Origin: DASUFH01 sp036274645
GTDB lineage: Bacteria; Acidobacteriota; Terriglobia; 20CM-2-55-15
DNA length: 6,771 nt
Reading direction: 5' to 3'
NCBI GenBank assembly: GCA_036274645.1
Contig: DASUFH010000263.1
Location: forward strand, 1 to 6,771
Positions within the stretch are counted from its first letter, which is position 1, and every line of letters begins with the position of its first letter. The position numbers and the translations under genes are program-made. Shown one piece after another: positions 1 through 5,118 of this stretch. The notes below the pieces were generated by a model. That model saw only the letters and a list, made by a program, of their open reading frames with translations, had not been told where the DNA came from and did no database searches.

Positions 1-521
1 TGCATCATGTTCTTTGCGTCGAAGTCCAGTTCTCCGCTGTCCTGCTGCCGCCAACGCCCGTCGAAATCCTCTCTGCCGGGCGCCGCTTCGGGTTTGGGAT
101 TATTAATCCATTTGTTCTGCCCGCGCGCCTTCCTGATCTGCGTCATGGCGTATCCGGCGTGTGTTTTGGCGCATTGCTTCGTAATGAACAGGCGGGCTTC
201 GGTTTGCAACAGCGCCATTTCCGGCGTGGTCCGGCGTACGCAGTCTTCAGGCATGAAGAGCAATTCGAGGATATTCGGATTCGCGCCGGCGAGCAGTTCG
301 ACAAACCGGCGGAGGCTGTAATAGACGACATTGTTCCGGTCGTCTCCGACCTGCTCCGGTGGACGGACCAGATCGAGATAGGCGTGTGATGGAACCGCAA
401 AGAGGCCGCGGATGTCTTCATCGCTGCCGGTCACCCGCGTGCCGTAGGCCACACTGCCCGCGACGCATTCGAACAGGATTGGGTCGGGTTCCCTGGCAAG
501 AAGGTCCGCGATGGAATTCAC
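1..521 (-). CDS. RlaP-type predicted nucleotidyltransferase (partial, C-terminus cut by window edge)
   Basis: The reverse strand reads as one open frame of 173 codons from a GTG at 521-519 to the window edge, so the C-terminal part is missing. The N-terminal third carries a DNA-polymerase-beta-type nucleotidyltransferase signature: GS at residues 22-23, AYGT at 25-28, then SDEDIRG at 33-39, whose D34 and D36 would bind the metal ions. Downstream blocks such as YSLRRFVELL (68-77) and NPNILELLF (81-89) fit the RlaP family, also called the RNA repair pathway polymerase-beta family. Proteins of this family are predicted to add nucleotides to an unknown, possibly RNA, substrate; the reaction here is not established. 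The GTG is the only normal start in frame: an in-frame TGA lies about 20 bases upstream, and GGAG precedes the GTG at about nine bases. The gene is divergent from the small gene at 685. Family call fairly sure, exact role unknown. Confidence 0.82.
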   Translation of the reverse strand, partial: MNSIADLLAREPDPILFECVAGSVAYGTRVTGSDEDIRGLFAVPSHAYLDLVRPPEQVGDDRNNVVYYSLRRFVELLAGANPNILELLFMPEDCVRRTTPEMALLQTEARLFITKQCAKTHAGYAMTQIRKARGQNKWINNPKPEAAPGREDFDGRWRQQDSGELDFDAKNMM

Positions 522-547
522 GCTGCGCTCTCCGTCATGTCAGCGGA

Positions 548-576
548 ATCCTAGTCCAGTGGCCTTTTGTTGTCTG
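548..576 (-). promoter_or_regulatory. possible sigma-70 promoter of the nucleotidyltransferase gene
   Basis: On the reverse strand CAGACA (576-571) and TAGGAT (553-548) are separated by 17 bases. They match four of six bases of each sigma-70 consensus box and would start transcription about 20 bases before the GTG start. The match is moderate and could be chance; no operator is obvious beside it. Confidence 0.25.
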
Positions 577-684
577 TAGGTTTCGATGAGACGTCGAGCG
601 GGAATGACATTTCGGGCCGGCGCCGGCTGGGTTTTTCCAACAGCCATGGCGACAGATGCGGCGGGCTGCTATAGACTCTTTCTT

Positions 685-930
685 ATGAGCGAACCAACGA
701 AAGAAGAACTGCTGGCGCGTATTGCCGAATTGGAAAAACAATCCGGAACCAAACGGAGCGGAAGGCTGGACTTCAAGGTTGGCGAGAAGGGTGGCGTAAG
801 CGTGTACGGGCTGGGACGCTTTCCGGTGACGCTGTACTACGAGCAGTGGATCCGCCTGCTCGACGCCGCCGACACTCTGCGCGGGTTCCTGGAAGAGAAC
901 AAGTCCAGACTGAAACTGAAAAGCGATTAG
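685..930 (+). CDS. small conserved protein of unknown function (81 residues)
   Basis: This encodes an 81-residue acidic/basic protein without signal peptide or membrane segment, so it is probably cytoplasmic. Residues 5-19 form a short amphipathic helix with regularly placed leucines (L9, L10, I13, L16). The core at 31-59 contains VSVYGLGRFPVTLYYEQW. From memory, small hypothetical proteins with a very similar VYGLGRFPVTLY..QW core occur in cyanobacteria, acidobacteria and proteobacteria, and none has a function that I can name. The ATG at 685 is chosen because the similarity begins soon after it. In-frame ATGs at 604 and 646 would add poor-quality residues and also lack a ribosome binding site. 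The ATG at 685 itself has no clear Shine-Dalgarno sequence. A TATAGA box sits only nine bases upstream, so the message may be nearly leaderless. It stands alone, 107 bases before the sigma factor gene. Confidence 0.72.
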   Translation: MSEPTKEELLARIAELEKQSGTKRSGRLDFKVGEKGGVSVYGLGRFPVTLYYEQWIRLLDAADTLRGFLEENKSRLKLKSD

Positions 931-1026
931 CCGTCCGGCGGCGTTCGCTGTTTCCTTCGCTGCGGGATTCCCACCGCATCTTGCGCGATTGCGGCTAAGA
1001 TCTTGTCGGTTTTCAATCCTGCTTTC

Positions 1027-1040
1027 GAGGCGATGGTCTG
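1027..1040 (+). promoter_or_regulatory. ribosome binding site and CTG start of the sigma factor gene
   Basis: GAGG at 1027-1030 lies seven bases before the CTG at 1038, which is normal spacing. The same GAGG is only two bases from an out-of-frame ATG at 1033, which would give the two-codon reading ATG GTC TGA overlapping the CTG. In the sigma factor frame there is a TAA at 996 and no ATG, GTG or TTG between it and the GTG at 1137. That GTG lies inside conserved region 2, so it cannot be the true start. Confidence 0.5.
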
Positions 1041-1583
1041 AACTTTGATTCGGCAAGCGATCGGGATCTCATTGCCGCCGCCAATGGCGGCAATGCCACG
1101 GCTTTCGAAGCGCTGTATCGTCGCTACCGCGACTGGGTGGCCGGTCTGGCATATCGCTTTACCGGTAACGCCGATCTTGCGCGCGATGTGACGCAGGAAA
1201 CCTTTCTCTATTTCCTGAAGAAGTTTCCCGGTTTTGAACTCACCGCCAATCTCAAGACGTTTCTCTATCCTGCGGTAAAGAATCTCTCGATCGTTGCCCG
1301 CCGCAAAGCGCGGCGTTACCAGTCCACTCCGAACGAACAGGGGTTGCTGGAGGTCATTCCTTCGCCCCCTCCGCAATCCGCCGATCCGGCGGCGCTTGCC
1401 GCCGCCCTTGCCGGCCTCTCCGAAGAACACCGCGAAACTCTGCTGCTGCGATTCATGGACGATCTCAGTCTGGTGGAAATCGCGGAGGCGATGAACGTGC
1501 CCCTCGGGACGGTCAAGTCGCGCCTGCATCACGCGCTGGCGCAACTGCGGTCGAGCGGTCGCGCCGCGGATCTGTTCGATTGA
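1038..1583 (+). CDS. ECF-type (sigma-70 family, group 4) RNA polymerase sigma factor
   Basis: The product (181 residues if started at CTG 1038) would direct core RNA polymerase to a dedicated promoter set, usually in response to envelope or extracytoplasmic stress. Region 2 spans about residues 21-92, with AFEALYRRYRDWV (22-34) and the core-binding signature DVTQETFLYFLKKF (50-63). A short proline-rich linker (108-113) leads to region 4 (about 124-172), with LSEEHRETLLLRF and the helix-turn-helix EIAEAMNVPLGTVKSRLHHALAQLR that reads the -35 element. Size and domain order are those of a minimal ECF factor without C-terminal extension. The start is unusual: beginning at the first common start codon (GTG 1137) would delete the first helix of region 2, so CTG 1038 is preferred; a one-base error near 1036 would alternatively join the ATG at 1033. 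No anti-sigma gene is adjacent: downstream lies the convergent oxidase gene, upstream the 81-residue protein. Family certain, start less so. Confidence 0.92.
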   Translation: MNFDSASDRDLIAAANGGNATAFEALYRRYRDWVAGLAYRFTGNADLARDVTQETFLYFLKKFPGFELTANLKTFLYPAVKNLSIVARRKARRYQSTPNEQGLLEVIPSPPPQSADPAALAAALAGLSEEHRETLLLRFMDDLSLVEIAEAMNVPLGTVKSRLHHALAQLRSSGRAADLFD

Positions 1584-1592
1584 GCGGAAATG

Positions 1593-3206
1593 TCAGGGCA
1601 GAATGCCCTTCTTGTAGTCCGCCAGGATTTCACCGGCCGCTCGGGCGCCTTCCGACGCGCCGCCTTCCATATAGCCCTGGAAATCGACGGAGCAGTGCTC
1701 ACCGGCAAAATGACAGCGTCCGGAGCGCTCCCGTTCGACGCCGGCAAACGCTGTGTACTGACCGCGTTTCCAGTAGGAATAGGAGCCCAGCAGGTACGGG
1801 CTGGAAACGGGGGTGTCGAGCGTGGCGCGGCCATTCCACCGGGTAGCGAGTCCGGGAAAGACGGGTTGGATCTGGCTCAGAAACTGGAGCGCGTAGGACT
1901 GTATCGTCGCGGGCTTGCCGTCGTTCGAAAACGCCGCGCCGACATTGCCGCCGGTGTAGTTGACGAGGATCCCGGTCGGGCCCTGCTGCGCGCGTGTCAC
2001 ATCCCAGGTGTTCTGGTATCCGTTGTCGGAAAAGCTGCCACCGCTGCCGATGCCCCACGGTCCGGACTGGTTCCACAGTCTTTCCGAGAACTGCAGGTGC
2101 AGCTTTGCGTTCGTGCCGTAGCCCAGCTGCTGTATTGCGGTTGATTTCAGGGAGGAGAATCCCGCCCGATCGTAGTCCAGCTGGCGAAGAACGGAGAAGG
2201 GAATCGTCAGAATAACGCGATCCGCCGTGACGCTGAAGCGCGACGGTCCGCGGTTGAACTCAAGCTGATAGGAGCCGTCCGAGTTCTGCAAGATCGACCG
2301 CAGCGCCGCGCCAGTCTCGATCGTGCCCGCAGTGAGCGATTCCGCAATCGCGCGCGGCAGCCCTTCGTTGCCGCCATGGAGATGATAGCGTTCATCGGAA
2401 CGGCCGAAGATCCGGAAATTCCCCGGCGAGGGCTGATACGCGAGAAGGTAAACCAGATTCAGGGCGCTCTGCTCCGCGGTCTCTCCGCCGTATTCGATGT
2501 TGTATGCGACATCGAGCAGCTTTCCCATCGACGCGCTGTGGCCGCCGGGCACACGCGTTTCGATCCAGTCGTAGATGGACAGGTTGTCCAGATCCATTCC
2601 CGCCGGATTGTAGTTGTTGTACAGCGTGGGATAGCCGGCGTCGTTGCTGTCCTTCTTGACGGCGTGGTACACGGGAGCGAAATCGTCAATCGCCTGGCTT
2701 CGGGGATAGTACTGGCCGCCAAAGAAATAGGTGTCGCTGGATTGTCGGGGTTCCGCGCCTCCGACATCATCGACCGCGATCTTGAAACGTTTGGCGAGGC
2801 TGAGGATCGTCTTATGGGTCGAGTCGATCAGTTCGCCGCAGTGTTCGGTGACCTGTCCGTTGGCCCATGAAGTGGTGTCGGAGTGCATGCGGCCGCCGAT
2901 CCGGCTGGAGGCTTCGTAGATACGGCATCCATATCCGGCGTCCTGCAGAGTCAACGCGGCGTTCAGTCCCGCGATGCCTCCTCCGATAATGGCGATGCGG
3001 GGCTGCGATCCGGCCGCCGCCGCGCGCGTTCCAAACGCGGCCGCCGCGGTTGCGGCGCCTCCCGCCGTCTTGAGGAAGTCGCGGCGGGTCACGCGCGTTG
3101 CGCGCCGCGCGTCATCGATCGCGTGGACCGTTGTTCCGGAGACTTCCGCTGCCCGAAAGTCACGATAAAGCTGTTGAAGACGGGACAGTAGTTCCGTGCG
3201 CGCCAT
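1593..3206 (-). CDS. Tat-exported flavin-dependent amine oxidase (FAD monoamine/L-amino-acid oxidase family)
   Basis: The 537-residue product would oxidise a primary amine or amino acid with oxygen, giving aldehyde or keto acid, ammonia and peroxide, outside the cytoplasm. A twin-arginine motif TRRDFLKTAG (40-49) is followed by an alanine-rich hydrophobic stretch ending near residue 65. The FAD-binding Rossmann motif GGGIAG is at 75-80, the ribose-binding acid is E98 in IYEAS, and GGRMHSD (104-110) completes the dinucleotide fold. HGGNEGLPRAIA (277-288), VILTIP (331-336), the active-site lysine K368 in NAKLHLQF, FAGEH (500-504) and GYMEGG (511-516) are all typical of the flavin amine oxidase family. 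The start at 3206 is supported by a GGGGGAG ribosome binding site; a longer open frame to 3602 looks non-coding. Odd: about 40 residues precede the twin arginines, longer than usual but seen in some Tat oxidases. Substrate cannot be told. It is convergent with the sigma factor gene. Confidence 0.92.
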   Translation of the reverse strand: MARTELLSRLQQLYRDFRAAEVSGTTVHAIDDARRATRVTRRDFLKTAGGAATAAAAFGTRAAAAGSQPRIAIIGGGIAGLNAALTLQDAGYGCRIYEASSRIGGRMHSDTTSWANGQVTEHCGELIDSTHKTILSLAKRFKIAVDDVGGAEPRQSSDTYFFGGQYYPRSQAIDDFAPVYHAVKKDSNDAGYPTLYNNYNPAGMDLDNLSIYDWIETRVPGGHSASMGKLLDVAYNIEYGGETAEQSALNLVYLLAYQPSPGNFRIFGRSDERYHLHGGNEGLPRAIAESLTAGTIETGAALRSILQNSDGSYQLEFNRGPSRFSVTADRVILTIPFSVLRQLDYDRAGFSSLKSTAIQQLGYGTNAKLHLQFSERLWNQSGPWGIGSGGSFSDNGYQNTWDVTRAQQGPTGILVNYTGGNVGAAFSNDGKPATIQSYALQFLSQIQPVFPGLATRWNGRATLDTPVSSPYLLGSYSYWKRGQYTAFAGVERERSGRCHFAGEHCSVDFQGYMEGGASEGARAAGEILADYKKGILP

Positions 3207-3252
3207 AAATCTCCCCCCACAGTTGGTGAACAGGGCGTGAAAATCGGCGCTG

Positions 3253-3274
3253 AGTATAACAGCGCTGAAGTTCC
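3253..3274 (-). promoter_or_regulatory. candidate promoter of the amine oxidase gene (ECF-like or sigma-70 -10)
   Basis: On the reverse strand GGAACTT (3274-3268), a classical ECF-sigma -35 element, is followed after 14 bases by TCAG (3253-3250), close to the spacing of sigma-E-type promoters. Overlapping it is TATACT (3258-3253), a good sigma-70 -10 box but without a convincing -35 partner. Transcription would begin about 40 bases before the ATG at 3206. The repeat GCGCTGA occurs at 3247-3253 and 3262-3268 around the -10 box and could be a paired protein-binding site. Confidence 0.4.
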
Positions 3275-3665
3275 CGGATCGATGGCGCCTCCGGGCTATG
3301 GCGAAGACCCGCGGATGCGGCCCGACATTCTCGTAAGACACCAACGAAGCGAGCCGACAATAAAGAGGCTTGACGGTTTTTGAGAGCCGGCCAGAACCGA
3401 AGGAAACTTCGCGCAGTGGCGTTTTGCGGCCATCAGCAGGTTCTCGCGGGGCGCTGACATGATCCGGAGGAACACGCGGCCGGCGCTTCGCGACTTCGCC
3501 GCGCAAGCGACCGATGGTTTGCCGCAGCCAGGCATCGGGCCGTGCTGACGGTCCGATTGCCCGCAGGCTCTGTATTTGGAGAGCGAGAAGACACTGTGCC
3601 AAATCTGCAGGGACGCGCGGCCCGCTACGGAATTGTCCACGGCAAAATCGGAACCCGACAGACTT

Positions 3666-3686
3666 GTATTAACTTTCTGTTAATAC
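3666..3686. repeat. perfect inverted repeat, candidate operator
   Basis: GTATTAAC (3666-3673) and GTTAATAC (3679-3686) are perfect inverted copies separated by TTTCT. The site is strikingly AT-rich within a GC-rich region and has the geometry of a dimeric repressor or activator site (half-site centres 13 bases apart). It lies about 210 bases upstream of the sigma-54 promoter and 460 bases from the oxidase start, so it could be an enhancer-like activator site; the binding protein is unknown. Confidence 0.45.
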
Positions 3687-3893
3687 TCCCGCCTCCACTG
3701 TCCCGCGATCGGCAGAACGCGGTCGCGGATCGGGCCAGATTCCGCATCGCGCGCGAGAGGCATTGACGTTGCCGTGTCCTTGTGTTTCATGGCTTTCGCT
3801 CGCTCGCCGTCCCGTCGCCATTCGTGCTGGGTTTCATGCACATCGCTTTGCGGGCGCCGTTCTTCAACGCGCGTGGTGGATCCATGGCGCGTG

Positions 3894-3909
3894 TGGCATC
3901 GCGTTTGCA
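3894..3909 (+). promoter_or_regulatory. sigma-54 (RpoN) promoter of the porin-urtAB operon
   Basis: TGGCATCGCGTTTGCA matches the sigma-54 consensus TGGCACG-N4-TTGCA at 10 of the 12 defined positions, with the invariant GG (-25/-24) and GC (-13/-12) exactly ten bases apart. Transcription is predicted to start near 3920, giving a leader of about 75 bases. Sigma-54 promoters need an enhancer-binding activator and ATP; for urea transport genes this is commonly NtrC under nitrogen limitation. I found no clear NtrC site upstream, so the activator is open. Confidence 0.68.
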
Positions 3910-3922
3910 CCTGCCGCGGCGT

Positions 3923-3943
3923 CGGTCGGAGTTTATCCGACCG
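3923..3943 (+). other. stem-loop at the 5' end of the predicted porin leader
   Basis: CGGTCGGA (3923-3930) pairs perfectly with TCCGACCG (3936-3943) around the loop GTTTA, giving an 8-bp stem. With the predicted start near 3920 it would cap the 5' end of the message, a position known to protect mRNA from decay. No U-tract follows, so it is not a terminator. Confidence 0.5.
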
Positions 3944-3959
3944 GGGGTCTCATAAATCC

Positions 3960-3976
3960 TGGGCTCTTCAAGCCCA
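3960..3976 (+). other. second leader stem-loop just before the porin ribosome binding site
   Basis: TGGGCT (3960-3965) pairs with AGCCCA (3971-3976) around CTTCA. It ends six bases before the ribosome binding site AAGGGA at 3983-3988, which it leaves free. Together with the first stem it makes a two-hairpin leader; the loops do not carry the ACGR sequences of the two-hairpin guanidine-II riboswitch. Confidence 0.4.
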
Positions 3977-3994
3977 TTCACGAAGGGATAGTTC

Positions 3995-5065
3995 ATGAAA
4001 AAACATGCCTGCGGCATGATCCGTGTCTTAGTCCGTGGAAGCATACAACTCGTATCCGCCGGGTTGATTCTGCTCAACACGCCCTCACTTCAGGCCCAGT
4101 CTCCCTTGCCGGTAACCGTTGGCGCCGGGCTGCAGAGCAGCTTCGTGCACATGGAGCCTTCCGGCGGCGTATCCAGCGACCGTTTCCTGGTCAACAGCGC
4201 TCGTATCTACGTCAGCGGCCCGGTGATGGAAAACGTCAAGTTCATGTTCAATACCGAATACAACGGCGTGACCAGCACCATCGGTGTGATGGATGCGGCT
4301 GCCCGCTTTGAGTTCTCTCCAAAAATGAACTTCTGGGCCGGCCGTTTCCTTCCGCCCAGCGACCGCTCCAACCTCTATGGCCCGTACTACTCACATCACT
4401 GGGCCGTATATTCGGACGGCATTCAGGACGGATATCCCTTTGTTGCGGTCGGGCGCGACAACGGCATGGTGTATTGGGGCGATTTTGGGAAGGTGAAGGT
4501 GGCTGGTGGCGGCTTTGATGGCGCTTCAGCTACGGGCAACTCCAAGATCCTTGGCGCGGCGCGCGTCCAGGTCGATTTCTGGGACAAGGAAAGCGGGTAC
4601 TACCTCAACGGGACCTACTACGGCGGGAAGGACCTTCTTGCCATCGGCGCGGCAATTCAGGGGCAGAGCGGCAACACCGCCGCGAGCTTCGATTTCCTGA
4701 TGGAAAAGAAACTGTCCGACGGGAGTGTGGTGTCCATCGAGAGTGAATACGCCAACTACGACAAGCTTGGCGGCTACGATTCCGGCTATGCGTCCAGCGA
4801 AGGCGCGTACATCCTCGGCAGCTATCTGTTTCCCAAGACTGTTGGAGTCGGCAAGTTCGAGATTCTGGGCAAATACGCTGAGGCCCACTTCCGCAAGAGC
4901 GTCGGAGTCAATCCCGCCTACGATCAGAAGACCACTGAGGTCAACTTCAACTACGTCATGAAGGAGTTCAACTCCCGCCTGATGATCTTCTTCATCAACA
5001 CGGACTTCAACGCCGTGAAGACGGACTTCTGGCAATCCGGCCTGGGAATCCAGATCCAGATGTAA
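3995..5065 (+). CDS. porin-like outer-membrane beta-barrel protein, probable FmdC-type uptake porin
   Basis: The 356-residue product has a Sec signal peptide (basic N-terminus, hydrophobic 18-30, cleavage likely after A34 in SLQA/Q). The rest consists of alternating amphipathic strands rich in Gly, Tyr, Phe and Asn, such as RIYVSGPVMENVKFMFNTEYNG and FNSRLMIFFINTDF near the C-terminus, as expected of a beta barrel. The WAGRFLPPSDRSNLYGPYYSHHW segment near residues 115-137 resembles the constriction-loop region of O/P-type and FmdC-like porins. The last residue is M rather than the usual F or W. It is the first gene downstream of the sigma-54 promoter and 53 bases before urtA with no terminator between, so it probably lets urea or short amides across the outer membrane. 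The ribosome binding site AAGGGA is six bases before the ATG. Porin class is likely; the selectivity is inferred only from context. Confidence 0.8.
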   Translation: MKKHACGMIRVLVRGSIQLVSAGLILLNTPSLQAQSPLPVTVGAGLQSSFVHMEPSGGVSSDRFLVNSARIYVSGPVMENVKFMFNTEYNGVTSTIGVMDAAARFEFSPKMNFWAGRFLPPSDRSNLYGPYYSHHWAVYSDGIQDGYPFVAVGRDNGMVYWGDFGKVKVAGGGFDGASATGNSKILGAARVQVDFWDKESGYYLNGTYYGGKDLLAIGAAIQGQSGNTAASFDFLMEKKLSDGSVVSIESEYANYDKLGGYDSGYASSEGAYILGSYLFPKTVGVGKFEILGKYAEAHFRKSVGVNPAYDQKTTEVNFNYVMKEFNSRLMIFFINTDFNAVKTDFWQSGLGIQIQM

Positions 5066-5118
5066 CCGCTCACTGGTAAGCCATCTTTTCAACCTTAAAC
5101 AAAAAGGAGTTTGGAGCA

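Larger units (their letters stand above)
3207..3994. other. 788-base intergenic region between divergent oxidase and porin genes
   Basis: No convincing gene was found here on either strand. The open frames present have low-complexity, Arg/Pro/Cys-rich translations without recognisable motifs, ribosome binding sites or agreement with the codon use of neighbours. The left end holds the oxidase promoter region; the middle holds an AT-rich perfect inverted repeat (3666-3686); the right end holds a sigma-54 promoter and a hairpin-rich leader for the porin-urt operon. Between 3300 and 3660 I see nothing specific. The length leaves room for upstream activator sites or an unrecognised small RNA. Confidence 0.6.

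Noticed and set aside
7..421. Overlapping short ATG open frames near the left edge on both strands
   Set aside because: They lie inside the GTG-started nucleotidyltransferase frame, which carries a catalytic signature; these have none.
616..627. 12-base palindrome GCCGGCGCCGGC in the divergent intergenic region
   Set aside because: Simple GC-only palindromes are common in GC-rich DNA, and there is no paired or repeated copy to support a function.
927..1544. Minus-strand open frame of 205 codons opposite the sigma factor gene
   Set aside because: The opposite strand encodes unmistakable ECF regions 2 and 4; this frame has no motif and is a shadow.
1595..1609. Hairpin AGGGCA-GAA-TGCCCT between the convergent sigma factor and oxidase genes as a bidirectional terminator
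   Set aside because: The stem is short and is followed by TCTTGTAG rather than a T-run, and it lies in the last codons of the oxidase; not enough to call a terminator.
3207..3602. N-terminal extension of the amine oxidase up to an ATG at 3602
   Set aside because: The extension is low-quality Arg/Ser/Pro-rich sequence, while the ATG at 3206 has GGGGGAG in front and gives a normal family N-terminus; the oxidase promoter lies within the extension.
3296..3766. Open frames of 74-114 codons on both strands in the intergenic region
   Set aside because: No motif, no ribosome binding site, unusual composition rich in Cys and Arg, and they overlap one another.
3763..3791. Sigma-70 promoter TTGACG...TTCATG upstream of the porin gene
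   Set aside because: The -35 box is good but the -10 box is poor, and the downstream sigma-54 element is far more convincing.
3920..3994. Guanidine-type riboswitch in the porin leader
   Set aside because: The two-hairpin layout suggested it, but the loops GTTTA and CTTCA lack the ACGR loop sequence, and no other known guanidine motif is visible.
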